Origin: Candidatus Omnitrophota bacterium
GTDB taxonomy: Bacteria > Omnitrophota > Gorgyraeia > Aquiviventales > Aquiviventaceae
DNA length: 45,393 nt
Reading direction: 5' to 3'
Assembly (NCBI GenBank): GCA_023247275.1
Contig: JAHFGT010000010.1
Span: 1 to 45,393 of the forward strand
Both the position numbers and the translations under genes were made by a program. The notes below the pieces were generated by a model. The model made no database searches. It was not told where the DNA came from and worked only from the letters and a program-made list of their open reading frames with translations. Below are positions 8,403-15,044 of the stretch, in pieces (the stretch's first letter is position 1; each line of letters begins with the position of its first letter).

Positions 8403-9113
8403 ATGACGCCAGATGACGATTCTCGTCAGTTAGAATTCTTTGACCTGTCCGGTCAGGCGGCCCCACGTCGGTCTCGGGTGTCGATCGGGCGGCTGAGCGT
8501 CCACCTGCGGTACGACCAGTTGGTCTTGGCCGGGATGGCGGCGGTCATCGGGCTGACGGTGGTGTTCGCTTCAGGTGTCGAGCGAGGCAAGCAGTTGGTA
8601 CGGTCTGAACGGTCGATGCTCGCGTCCCGAGCCAGTCGACCGTCTGATGTGCCGGCCCCGGTGGCGACCATGCCAGCTCTGCCACTCGACCAACCGCCGG
8701 CCATCGCGCCATGGTTGCCTGCAGCCAAGGTCATTGCGCGCCAGGCCCCAGCGCCGACCGAACCCGCGCGCACGGTGCCAGCAACGAGCAAGGGAAAGAA
8801 AACCGAGACGGACAGTAAGTCCATCCCGGCGAACACACCAAGCGTCGGGGTGAAGAAGAGCCAGACGCGCGTGGTGAGCGCACCGGTGTCAGGGCGATCT
8901 CGCTATGCTATTCAGGTCATGACGTATAGCCGACCGCAGCTGGCTCAGCGAGAGCTAGCGCGGCTGCACGCGCGTGGTGAGCGAGCCTTCCTCATCATCC
9001 AGGAGGGACACACCATCGTGTACGTGGGACCATTTCCATCCAAAGGGAACGCCAGCGAAAAGCTGGGAACGCTGAAAACACGGTACCAAGACTGCTTTCT
9101 CAGGACACTCTAA
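8403..9113 (+). CDS. Single-pass membrane protein with C-terminal SPOR domain
   Basis: A 236-residue protein with a cytoplasmic N-terminus of about 38 residues, one transmembrane segment (39-57), a long Pro/Ala/Lys-rich periplasmic linker (about 70-155) and a SPOR-type domain (about 160-236; SRYAIQVMTYSRPQLAQREL, then TIVYVGPF). SPOR domains bind denuded peptidoglycan at division sites, so a role in septation or wall remodelling is likely (FtsN/DedD-like architecture). It has its own promoter with almost no 5' leader. The small basic protein gene begins 1 base after its stop. Confidence 0.85.
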   Translation: MTPDDDSRQLEFFDLSGQAAPRRSRVSIGRLSVHLRYDQLVLAGMAAVIGLTVVFASGVERGKQLVRSERSMLASRASRPSDVPAPVATMPALPLDQPPAIAPWLPAAKVIARQAPAPTEPARTVPATSKGKKTETDSKSIPANTPSVGVKKSQTRVVSAPVSGRSRYAIQVMTYSRPQLAQRELARLHARGERAFLIIQEGHTIVYVGPFPSKGNASEKLGTLKTRYQDCFLRTL

Positions 9114-9114
9114 C

Positions 9115-9369
9115 ATGTCGATTCATCCTTCGTTGCGAACGGCTGGCGGTGCCACAAGCTCATCGCGGAATGTCCTCAAACGATATGAGCGCGTGCGGCA
9201 TTTGATGACGCAAGGCCAGTGGACCGATGGCCAGTCGGTGTTTGGATTGCCCAAGCTCAAGCAAACTAAAATCAAGGCCCGCAAGGCGGCGAAAGAAAAG
9301 GAAGAGACAGCCGGTGCACCGGCTGAGAAGCCGGCAGCCGGTGCAGCTCCGGGTGCGGGCGCGACCTAA
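9115..9369 (+). CDS. Small basic protein (Chlamydiae/Verrucomicrobia-type family) with Ala/Pro-rich tail
   Basis: An 84-residue, strongly basic protein. The first 55 residues (start MSIHPSLR, then RNVLKRYERVRHL, GQWTDGQSVFGLPKLKQTKIK) resemble the small basic protein family known from Chlamydiae, Verrucomicrobia and related phyla, thought to be ribosome-associated. Members I know are about 50-65 residues. Here a Lys/Glu stretch and an Ala/Pro/Gly tail (about 57-84) are added. It is compactly placed between the SPOR gene and the epimerase gene. Family assignment is from recall of the motif, not a search. The stop lies in a small inverted repeat (9362-9367 with 9378-9383). Confidence 0.7.
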   Translation: MSIHPSLRTAGGATSSSRNVLKRYERVRHLMTQGQWTDGQSVFGLPKLKQTKIKARKAAKEKEETAGAPAEKPAAGAAPGAGAT

Positions 9370-9405
9370 TTCTGGTCAGGTCGTCGCAGTGCGTTGTTCC
9401 ACCAC

Positions 9406-10131
9406 ATGCATGACGCGGCCGGTTCGTGCTCCTCTTCTGCCTGTCCTCCCCCATCTCCTGCACCTGTGTCTGTTGCGATGATGCAGCGAATCGACTCCAC
9501 CGCGATCGACACGATCGGAATCCCACGACTGCTGCTGATGGAGCATGCCGGGTTGGCTGTTGCCCACGCTGTTGCGCAGTTACGTGACGGTGTCACGCCT
9601 CTTCGGGTTCTCATCTGCGCCGGGACTGGCTTCAATGGCGGCGATGGCCTGGCAGCCGCCCGACACCTACTCGGGTGGGGCGCTGACGTCCAGGTCGTGC
9701 TGGCCGGGCGAATCACCCACCTGCGAGACGAGCCAGCGATCTACGCGAACCTATTGCAGCGGCTTGGGGTATCGATCACCGAGTGTGGCGCTGTGGCTGA
9801 TGTGGCCGCTCTGGCGAGCCGGTGGATCGACCGGGCCATCGTGGTGGATGCTCTGCTGGGGATTGGCGCGCGCGGTCAGGTGCGCGAACCGATCCACTCC
9901 ATGATCGCGGCGATCAATCAGCTCGGACGACCGATCGTGGCCGCTGATGTCCCCTCTGGTCTAGACGCTGACACCGGCGCGGTCCTGGGCGGTGCGGTCA
10001 GAGCTGCTGTCACGGTCACATTCGGATTGGCCAAGCAAGGGTTGTTCCGGGGAGCTGGTCCGACCTGTGTGGGCCGGCTGATCATTGATCCCATTGGTCT
10101 TCCGCCAGCGTTGCTGCAGCAGGCTGGGTGA
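9406..10131 (+). CDS. nnrE: NAD(P)HX epimerase (YjeF N-terminal domain)
   Basis: Repairs hydrated nicotinamide cofactors by epimerising R- to S-NAD(P)HX. The Rossmann-like YjeF_N fold shows the conserved MxxxD start (MMQRIDSTAI), LLMEHAG, the GTGFNGGDGLAAARHL nucleotide loop, VVDALLGIGARG and VAADVPSGLDADTG. Only the epimerase half is present; the dehydratase domain often fused in bacteria is absent. The start is uncertain: the frame opens with TTG at 9394, ATG at 9406 is used here, and GTG 9466 or ATG 9478 would remove a Cys/Ser/Pro-rich stretch not typical of the family. The gene ends 3 bases before aroB. Confidence 0.88.
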   Translation: MHDAAGSCSSSACPPPSPAPVSVAMMQRIDSTAIDTIGIPRLLLMEHAGLAVAHAVAQLRDGVTPLRVLICAGTGFNGGDGLAAARHLLGWGADVQVVLAGRITHLRDEPAIYANLLQRLGVSITECGAVADVAALASRWIDRAIVVDALLGIGARGQVREPIHSMIAAINQLGRPIVAADVPSGLDADTGAVLGGAVRAAVTVTFGLAKQGLFRGAGPTCVGRLIIDPIGLPPALLQQAG

Positions 10132-10134
10132 ACG

Positions 10135-11220
10135 ATGTCCATTCCAGTTCGGTTGGGTGACTGCTCGTACGAGATCGTGCTGAGCGATTCCTACGCCTCG
10201 TTGCCGCGTCGGTTGGCCGCTCTGAACCTTCCGAAGGAGGGATGGATTGTCTCGCACCGATCCATCCTGGCCCGCGATGGGCATGCGCTGATCACGCCGT
10301 TGCGGCGAGCCGGATGGACGCTGCGAGTCGTGACCGTCCCGGAATCTGAGTCGTCGAAATCGTGGACGATGGCCGAGCGGTTGCTGACAGATCTCTCCCG
10401 TCAGGCCGCGATGCGGGTGCCGGTCGTGCTGGCGTTCGGCGGAGGGGTGATCGGTGACCTCGCCGGGTTCGTCGCCTCGGTGTTCCGGCGGGGCGTGCCG
10501 TATGTGCAGCTGCCGACCACGCTCTTGGCGCAGGTCGATTCAGCGCTTGGTGGCAAGGTGGGGGTGGATCTGCCGCACGCAAAGAATCTGGCCGGGGCGT
10601 TCTACCAGCCGCGCCTGGTGTACAACAACGTGGCGATCCTTGACTCGCTGCCGCTGCGTCAGCGTCGATCAGGGCTGGCCGAAATCATCAAGTATGGCGT
10701 GATCGCCGACCCGACCTTATTCGCGTATCTTGAGACGCACCTGCCGGTGTGCCTGGCGCTGCAACGATCGGCCGTCCGTGTGTTGATTGAGCGCTCGTGT
10801 CGCATCAAGGCGCGCGTCGTATCACACGATGAACGTGAGGCGACGGGAAGGCGCGCGCAGCTCAACTTTGGCCATACGCTCGGCCATGCCTTGGAATCCG
10901 CGACCGGGTATACGCGATGGACGCACGGCGAGGCGATTGCGATTGGGATGTGCGCGGCCGCCGCGCTGTCTGTCGAGCTGAGGCGACTGAGTCCGACCGT
11001 GCTCAATCGGCTGGAGCGATTGATTCAACGCGCCGGCCTGCCCACACACGCCCGCAAGGTGTCATTCCAGCAGGTATGGCAGGCGGTGCGCTACGACAAA
11101 AAATTCATCCACGGTCGTCCGCGCTGGGTGTTAGTGAACCGGCTGGGACACGTGGTCGTGACCGAAGATATTCCACAGGCGGCGGTCCGCCGTGTGCTGA
11201 AACGGTATGTCACACCGTAA
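10135..11220 (+). CDS. aroB: 3-dehydroquinate synthase
   Basis: Second step of the shikimate pathway, converting DAHP to 3-dehydroquinate with NAD and a divalent metal. The 361-residue length is normal. Visible blocks are the NAD-binding GGGVIGDLAGFVAS, the LPTTLLAQVDSALGGKVGVD region, KNLAGAFYQP, the metal-ligand Glu in LAEIIKYGVI, and the His ligands in FGHTLGHALE and HGEAIAIGM. It ends the long plus-strand block and faces a minus-strand gene 33 bases away; no clear terminator is visible between them. Confidence 0.97.
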   Translation: MSIPVRLGDCSYEIVLSDSYASLPRRLAALNLPKEGWIVSHRSILARDGHALITPLRRAGWTLRVVTVPESESSKSWTMAERLLTDLSRQAAMRVPVVLAFGGGVIGDLAGFVASVFRRGVPYVQLPTTLLAQVDSALGGKVGVDLPHAKNLAGAFYQPRLVYNNVAILDSLPLRQRRSGLAEIIKYGVIADPTLFAYLETHLPVCLALQRSAVRVLIERSCRIKARVVSHDEREATGRRAQLNFGHTLGHALESATGYTRWTHGEAIAIGMCAAAALSVELRRLSPTVLNRLERLIQRAGLPTHARKVSFQQVWQAVRYDKKFIHGRPRWVLVNRLGHVVVTEDIPQAAVRRVLKRYVTP

Positions 11221-11253
11221 GTCCCGCTCGAGTCAACCACACAGACGCGCTGA

Positions 11254-11823
11254 CTAACGCGGCACCTGCAGCATGCGCTGGCTGCCGTCTGTTCGACGCA
11301 GCGTCACCGAACCGTCTGCAATGTCCTCGAGCGTCCACTCCCCGATCATCTCACCAATAGACACAATCTGACCGTTGATCATCGCAAACGGCTGACCAGC
11401 CCCTGCGACAGTGCCGCTCAGCACCAGCTCACCAGACGCGGATGGCTTTGGGGTCGGTAACCAGGACATCGCCGAAGCAGCGGACGTCGCTGCAGCACCT
11501 GCTGGAGCGGTTGGTGAAGATTTGGCTGGTGCGGCCGGTCGCGAGACTCGTGGAGGCGGCAGCTTCAAGCCGGGCGCAGCCGTCTTCAGCCAGCCAGCCA
11601 AGGCTCCGAGGCCCAGAGCCGCCGCGAGCAAAAACACCGCGGTGGCTGCGTACATCAGTGGACGTGATGAGGGAAGCTGACGGGCTGTGGGCGCCGTGGC
11701 GCTCGGCCATGAATGCGCGGTTGGCGCGGTCGGTGTGGCGACCGGCGCAGGCGTTGTTGCCGACGGCGTGGTGGGTAGCGTCGGATCGTTCACGCGACGC
11801 AGGGCATCATCAATTAAGCTCAT
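11254..11823 (-). CDS. GspB-like protein (ExeB/OutB-type, single transmembrane)
   Basis: A 189-residue protein starting MSLIDDALRR, a start shared by GspB/ExeB-type proteins. A Pro/Ala/Thr linker is followed by one transmembrane segment (about 56-80), a long Pro/Ala periplasmic linker and a C-terminal domain (about 130-189; LSGTVAGAGQPFAMINGQIV, then TLEDIADGSVTLRR), which resembles the type II secretion GspB domain. It follows the GspA-like ATPase by 40 bases and has a good ribosome binding site (GAGGAGGTG). In Aeromonas, ExeA/ExeB insert the secretin through peptidoglycan; that role is inferred here because no secretin gene is in view. Confidence 0.75.
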   Translation of the reverse strand: MSLIDDALRRVNDPTLPTTPSATTPAPVATPTAPTAHSWPSATAPTARQLPSSRPLMYAATAVFLLAAALGLGALAGWLKTAAPGLKLPPPRVSRPAAPAKSSPTAPAGAAATSAASAMSWLPTPKPSASGELVLSGTVAGAGQPFAMINGQIVSIGEMIGEWTLEDIADGSVTLRRTDGSQRMLQVPR

Positions 11824-11863
11824 CAGTCACCTCCTCAACAGTCCGACAGTCGGTGGTCGTCCC

Positions 11864-12682
11864 TTAGGCGACCAGGACTTGTCCGGACAGCTCCTGAAAA
11901 CTGTGCCGCACGATCTCGGCATCCACCCGCTTGATCTGATATACGTAGCACGCGAGCAGGGAACGGTCGCAAATCAGATTGATGAGTCGTGGCACGCCGC
12001 GCGAACATTGAAACACTTCGGTGACCGCTTCTGGTGTCCACTCTAACGACCCGTCCGCGCCGGCGACCCGTAGCCGGTGATCGATGTAGGTGCGTACTTC
12101 ATCGATATCGAGCGGGGTCATGTGAAACCGCACCCCAATGCGTTGGCATAGTTGCTCGAGTTGTGGCAACCGCAGCTTGTCCCGCAGTTGTGGCTGACCG
12201 ACCAGGACGATCTGGATTAACTTCTCCTTGTCGGTTTCCAGATTGGACAGCATGCGGATCTGTTCAAGCACCCGCAAGCTCAGGTTCTGCGCTTCGTCGA
12301 TCACCACGACGATATTCTGGCCGCGCTGGGCTTGATCGAGTAAGAATTGATTGAGCTGCGTGAACAGCCCCAGCCGATTCGACGACAACGGGTTCAACCC
12401 AAAATCCTGCGCGACCGCCTGGAGCAATTGCAGCTCTGACAGTCCAGGTTGCAGGATGAGCGCGCTCTTGGTCGATGGGTCCAGGTGCCGCAGGAGCACC
12501 TTACACAGCGTGGTTTTTCCGGTACCGATCTCTCCGGTAATCTCCACGAACCCCTTCCGCTCCCGGATGCCATAGAGCATGTGGGACAGCGCTTCTCGGT
12601 GCTTCTTGGACAGGTAGAGAAACGATGGGTCGGCCGTATTAGAGAACGGATTTTCCCTCAATCCGAGGAAGTCAAGGTACAT
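11864..12682 (-). CDS. GspA/ExeA-like AAA ATPase
   Basis: A 272-residue P-loop ATPase. The start MYLDFLGLRENPF and the SKKHREAL block are typical of ExeA/GspA, MshM and TniB-like ATPases. Walker A is GEIGTGKTT (50-58 with K56) and Walker B is VVVIDEAQ (D129, E130); the arginine-rich lid VFQCSRGVPRLIN sits near 230. It is shorter than full ExeA, lacking the transmembrane and peptidoglycan-binding C-terminus, and so resembles the soluble subgroup. Its ATG lies about 5 bases from the predicted transcription start. Pairing with the GspB-like gene supports a role in envelope secretin or pilus assembly. Confidence 0.85.
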   Translation of the reverse strand: MYLDFLGLRENPFSNTADPSFLYLSKKHREALSHMLYGIRERKGFVEITGEIGTGKTTLCKVLLRHLDPSTKSALILQPGLSELQLLQAVAQDFGLNPLSSNRLGLFTQLNQFLLDQAQRGQNIVVVIDEAQNLSLRVLEQIRMLSNLETDKEKLIQIVLVGQPQLRDKLRLPQLEQLCQRIGVRFHMTPLDIDEVRTYIDHRLRVAGADGSLEWTPEAVTEVFQCSRGVPRLINLICDRSLLACYVYQIKRVDAEIVRHSFQELSGQVLVA

Positions 12683-12693
12683 GCTATAGGTCG

Positions 12694-12722
12694 ATTATAG
12701 CGTTGGAGCGATCGACGTACAA
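12694..12722 (-). promoter_or_regulatory. Minus-strand promoter of the GspA-like gene, near-leaderless
   Basis: On the minus strand a perfect -10 TATAAT (12699 to 12694) follows a weak -35 TTGTAC (12722 to 12717) with 17 bases between. Transcription should begin near 12687, only about 5 bases before the ATG at 12682. Confidence 0.55.
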
Positions 12723-12750
12723 GGAAAACTCCGACCGCCAACGACTCGCG

Positions 12751-12780
12751 GAGAGCTCCAGAGAGCTCCAGAGAGCTCCA
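12751..12780. repeat. Three tandem 10-bp repeats GAGAGCTCCA between divergent promoters
   Basis: Three exact copies of GAGAGCTCCA lie head to tail and end 5 bases before the -35 box of the PilZ gene. The unit is close to one DNA helical turn and contains the palindrome GAGCTC, so a protein bound at each copy would sit on the same helix face. This is a plausible activator or repressor array. Confidence 0.8.
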
Positions 12781-12785
12781 GATTC

Positions 12786-12814
12786 TTGACACACTCACTG
12801 CCACATGATAGCCT
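12786..12814 (+). promoter_or_regulatory. Sigma-70 promoter of the PilZ gene, extended -10, near-leaderless
   Basis: A perfect -35 TTGACA (12786-12791) is followed after 17 bases by TAGCCT (12809-12814) with an upstream TGA (12806-12808), an extended -10 feature. The expected start of transcription is about 12821, next to the ATG at 12823. No ribosome binding site is possible in so short a leader. Confidence 0.65.
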
Positions 12815-12822
12815 AATACACT

Positions 12823-13173
12823 ATGGACCATGAGCGCCGACGAAGCCATCGGCTCCGCGCCTACCAGCCGGTGCGACTCAGAAAACCGGGTGCTGCAACG
12901 CTGATTGAAACGCTCGCCAAGGACGTCTCATCCACCGGCCTGCGCTGTCTGAGTCAAGTGGAATTCCCGGTCGCCACAGAGCTGATCATCGAGCTCCTTC
13001 TCTCCTCTGGTTATGCCCCATTTACCGCCAGAGGAAAAATGATCTGGTTTCAAGCCATCCCACAGAGCGAACAGTTCGATATCGGCATCGAATTCGTCGA
13101 CGTCTCTCAGGAAAATCAACGACGTTTGTCTGTCTATCTCGACCGACTGTCCCGCCAAGCGATTCCTGCCTAG
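12823..13173 (+). CDS. PilZ-domain protein
   Basis: A 116-residue single PilZ domain. The c-di-GMP-binding motifs are present: an RRxxR-like start (ERRRSHRLR, with Arg at 4, 5 and further on) and DVSSTGLR, matching the (D/N)xSxxG element. The remainder forms the beta-barrel strands and a C-terminal helix (ENQRRLSVYLDRL). Such stand-alone domains relay c-di-GMP levels to motility, polysaccharide or secretion machines. The gene is divergent from the GspA-like ATPase and shares its 140-base control region, which hints at a functional link. Confidence 0.85.
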   Translation: MDHERRRSHRLRAYQPVRLRKPGAATLIETLAKDVSSTGLRCLSQVEFPVATELIIELLLSSGYAPFTARGKMIWFQAIPQSEQFDIGIEFVDVSQENQRRLSVYLDRLSRQAIPA

Positions 13174-13193
13174 ACTTCAGTCTGTGTAGCACA

Positions 13194-13220
13194 ATAACAC
13201 ATTGATACAGTAAGTGTTAT
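13194..13220. promoter_or_regulatory. Perfect dyad ATAACAC-N13-GTGTTAT in an AT-rich island
   Basis: Seven-base arms at 13194-13200 and 13214-13220 are perfect inverted repeats. A smaller dyad, ATAGC (13219-13223) with GCTAT (13235-13239), overlaps the downstream side. Together they lie just upstream of the promoter for the 49-residue membrane protein and look like an operator. The core ATAAC-N17-GTTAT recurs at 33921-33947 before the PEP-CTERM gene. Confidence 0.5.
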
Positions 13221-13232
13221 AGCATATCACTA

Positions 13233-13261
13233 TTGCTATTCCGGTAGAAATATGGTATGGT
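13233..13261 (+). promoter_or_regulatory. Putative sigma-70 promoter for the 49-residue membrane protein
   Basis: TTGCTA (13233-13238) and TATGGT (13256-13261) with a 17-base spacer. Each box matches consensus at four of six positions. The expected transcript starts near 13268 and carries a leader of about 77 bases. Confidence 0.5.
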
Positions 13262-13306
13262 TTGTACGAGGGTGATCTGGCACCAGGAGGATGCCGGCGC
13301 CTTCAA

Positions 13307-13326
13307 TTCTAGACAAACGTCTAGAA
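13307..13326 (+). other. Perfect 8-bp leader hairpin just before the ribosome binding site
   Basis: TTCTAGAC (13307-13314) pairs perfectly with GTCTAGAA (13319-13326) around an AAAC loop. The ribosome binding site GAGGGAGGTG starts 2 bases later. It may block upstream initiation at the ATG at 13291, or modulate ribosome access. Confidence 0.6.
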
Positions 13327-13344
13327 GAGGGAGGTGAGTACGAG

Positions 13345-13494
13345 ATGAAACTTGAGAACCTGTTCGATCATCACCTACTGACGGGGATTATTCTAGGCGC
13401 ACTGATTGGCCTGCAATTCCCGTTGGAGACCTACAAGGGGATTCTCGTGGTGCTGGCGGTGGTCATGACGCTAAAAGTCGTCGCCACCAAGTAA
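13345..13494 (+). CDS. 49-residue small membrane protein
   Basis: ATG 13345 is preceded by a near-perfect ribosome binding site (GGGAGGTG). The protein has a short charged N-terminus (MKLENLFDHH), one hydrophobic segment (about 11-24), a Pro/Glu/Tyr turn and a second hydrophobic stretch (about 32-45), so it is probably an inner-membrane hairpin. An in-frame ATG at 13291 would add 18 residues, but its ribosome binding site directly abuts it and the leader hairpin intervenes, so it is less likely. The gene is a complete transcription unit with its own promoter, operator-like dyads and terminator. I do not recognise a family. Its segment LLTGIILGALIGL resembles the 34-residue protein encoded next. 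Confidence 0.75.
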   Translation: MKLENLFDHHLLTGIILGALIGLQFPLETYKGILVVLAVVMTLKVVATK

Positions 13495-13518
13495 GTCTGT
13501 CGCCCACAGAGTTCTCTC

Positions 13519-13560
13519 AAGCTGCCCCGCGCGGCACGTGCGTGGGGCAGCTTTTTTCTT
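13519..13560 (+). terminator. Strong intrinsic terminator
   Basis: AAGCTGCCCC (13519-13528) pairs perfectly with GGGGCAGCTT (13544-13553), followed by a run of Ts to 13557. It closes the small-membrane-protein unit. Confidence 0.92.
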
Positions 13561-13588
13561 GACCGGGTCTTCCGCCGTCGAGTAGAAT
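13559..13588 (+). promoter_or_regulatory. Sigma-70 promoter directly after the terminator
   Basis: TTGACC (13559-13564) and TAGAAT (13583-13588) with an 18-base spacer. The -35 box begins at the end of the terminator T run, so a new transcription unit starts exactly where the former one ends. Confidence 0.65.
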
Positions 13589-13629
13589 ATCCCTTTGTTG
13601 CCGCACGTCATGTACCGTCGGAGAATCCG

Positions 13630-13734
13630 GTGTTCGAATTCATCGACCCACGCGTCGTGAACCTCGTGCTTGGCTTGGCGATTGGACTGACCCTTGCCTT
13701 GGTATGGCACGCGATCGCGTGGTCTTGCCGCTAG
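13630..13734 (+). CDS. 34-residue small membrane protein (GTG start)
   Basis: A short frame with GTG start at 13630, a GGAG ribosome binding site at 13620-13623 and a stop TAG at 13732. The product begins with six mostly polar residues (MFEFID) and is then hydrophobic (VVNLVLGLAIGL followed by TLALVWHAIAW), fitting one transmembrane helix. With one gap its DPRVVN-LVLGLAIGL aligns to DHHLLTGIILGALIGL of the 49-residue protein upstream, so the two may be paralogues. A dedicated promoter sits 42 bases upstream. It is too small for ordinary gene finders; reality rests on the promoter, binding site and the likeness. Confidence 0.5.
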   Translation: MFEFIDPRVVNLVLGLAIGLTLALVWHAIAWSCR

Positions 13735-13818
13735 CGGCTGCCTCTCCCCGTTTCACACTCCCAGCGGGGAGGGTATGTGAAGATACACCACGTATCGTTG
13801 AGTCTGCCAGCCCGTTGA

Positions 13819-14481
13819 ATGGGTCGACCAACGCTTTCGCTTCAGGTGATGTACCGGCGATTAGCGACCGCCTTTGGCCCGCAACATTGGTGGCCTGCGG
13901 ACAGCGCCTTTGAAATGATGGTCGGCGCCATTCTCACGCAGGCAACCAATTGGCACAATGTCGAACAGGCCATTGCGCGCCTGCGCCAGGCTGGGGCATT
14001 GTCGCCGCGCGGACTCCTGGCGCTGACTTCGGCCCGGCTGCGACGCTGCGTCCGTCCTGCGGGGTATTTCCGGCAGAAGGCGACGCGCTTGCGGCAGTAC
14101 GCGCGTTGGTACCTCCGGCGATTCAACGGGCGACCGGAGCGCCTGTTCGCCGTTGCCTGGCCGCACCTGCGCGCGCAATTGCTGGAACTGCACGGCGTTG
14201 GTCCTGAGACCGCGGATTCCATCTTGCTGTACGCCGGTGAGCAGCCGGTGTTTGTGGTCGACGCCTATACGCAGCGAATCTTTCGCCGGCATGGGTTGAT
14301 CGATGCCACAGCTGACTACGACCAGACGCAGCGGTTGGTCATGCAGCGTTTGCGGCCATCGGCTGGGCGGTACAAGGAGTTTCATGCGCTTCTGGTGGCG
14401 GTCGGCAAGCGGTACTGCCGCCGGCGCGATCCACACTGTGAGAGTTGCCCGCTGGGGTCATGGCCCCATACATTGAGGTGA
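13819..14481 (+). CDS. Endonuclease III-family DNA glycosylase (monofunctional, MagIII-like)
   Basis: A helix-hairpin-helix glycosylase of 220 residues. The N-terminal FEMMVGAILTQATNW (31-45) and the hairpin LLELHGVGPETAD (121-133) with catalytic D148 (VFVVDAYTQR) fit the family. Residue 130 is Glu where endonuclease III has its Schiff-base Lys, so a monofunctional glycosylase without lyase activity, as in Helicobacter MagIII, is expected. The iron-sulfur motif is incomplete: C200, C207 and C210 are present, but the fourth Cys (expected at 216) is Pro. ATG 13849 is an alternative start. Base-excision repair of alkylated or oxidised bases is the likely role. Confidence 0.85.
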   Translation: MGRPTLSLQVMYRRLATAFGPQHWWPADSAFEMMVGAILTQATNWHNVEQAIARLRQAGALSPRGLLALTSARLRRCVRPAGYFRQKATRLRQYARWYLRRFNGRPERLFAVAWPHLRAQLLELHGVGPETADSILLYAGEQPVFVVDAYTQRIFRRHGLIDATADYDQTQRLVMQRLRPSAGRYKEFHALLVAVGKRYCRRRDPHCESCPLGSWPHTLR

Positions 14482-14487
14482 AGACGA

Positions 14488-14670
14488 ATGGGCATTGGGA
14501 GTCGGCCGGCGATGTGTACGTCGTGCGGCAAGCGATTGACGCGGAAGCAATGGTATTATCGTAACGGTCAATATTTTTGCAAACGACGATGTTGGGTCAA
14601 AGAGAGCGCCAAGGTTTCTGCCGAAGCCGCCAAGGCCGAATCCGCCAAACCAACGCCAGCCGCTTCGTGA
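14488..14670 (+). CDS. Zinc-ribbon-like microprotein (60 residues)
   Basis: A GAGGTGAAG ribosome binding site precedes ATG 14488. The N-terminal half holds two Cys pairs, CTSC (10-13) and CKRRC (31-35), with a basic, aromatic stretch between (RLTRKQWYYRNGQYF), fitting a small treble-clef or zinc-ribbon knuckle that could touch nucleic acid. The C-terminal half is a charged Ala/Lys/Glu tail. It sits 6 bases after the glycosylase gene and 7 before the HIT gene, so it is part of that operon. No function is recognised. Confidence 0.7.
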   Translation: MGIGSRPAMCTSCGKRLTRKQWYYRNGQYFCKRRCWVKESAKVSAEAAKAESAKPTPAAS

Positions 14671-14677
14671 TCGGTGC

Positions 14678-15028
14678 ATGAGTCGAGCCAACTGCCTGTT
14701 TTGCCGGATCGCCGATCGCACGCAGTCGGCAGACATCGTAGCAGAGGCTGACAGGCTCATCGCCTTCAAGGACATCCGTCCTCAGGCCCCAACGCACCTG
14801 TTGATTGTTCCCACCGAACACATTCCCTCGATTGCCGATGTGACTGACACGCACACCGTGTTGCTCGGACAGGCCATCCATCTGGCCAATCGCCTGGCCC
14901 GTCAATATCAGTTGGTCCCTGGCGGGTATCGAGTCGTGGTGAACTGTGGGGCTGGGGCTGGTCAAACGATTTGGCATCTTCATTGGCACCTATTAGGTGG
15001 ACGGACGATGGCCTGGCCGCCGGGCTAA
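14678..15028 (+). CDS. HIT-family nucleotide-binding hydrolase (HINT-like)
   Basis: A 116-residue histidine-triad protein. The C-terminal HLHWHLLGG is the H-x-H-x-H-x-x signature with the catalytic middle His, and the N-terminal CLFCRI is the usual CxxC of HINT-type members. Members hydrolyse adenosine 5'-phosphoramidates or similar nucleotides. The length and all motifs are typical. Confidence 0.95.
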   Translation: MSRANCLFCRIADRTQSADIVAEADRLIAFKDIRPQAPTHLLIVPTEHIPSIADVTDTHTVLLGQAIHLANRLARQYQLVPGGYRVVVNCGAGAGQTIWHLHWHLLGGRTMAWPPG

Positions 15029-15044
15029 CCAGGGAGCCGATTCG

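Noticed and set aside
13345-13494. 49-residue protein considered as a toxin of a type I toxin-antitoxin pair
   Set aside because: No antisense promoter or repeat-encoded antitoxin RNA could be seen on the opposite strand; size and hydrophobicity alone are not enough.
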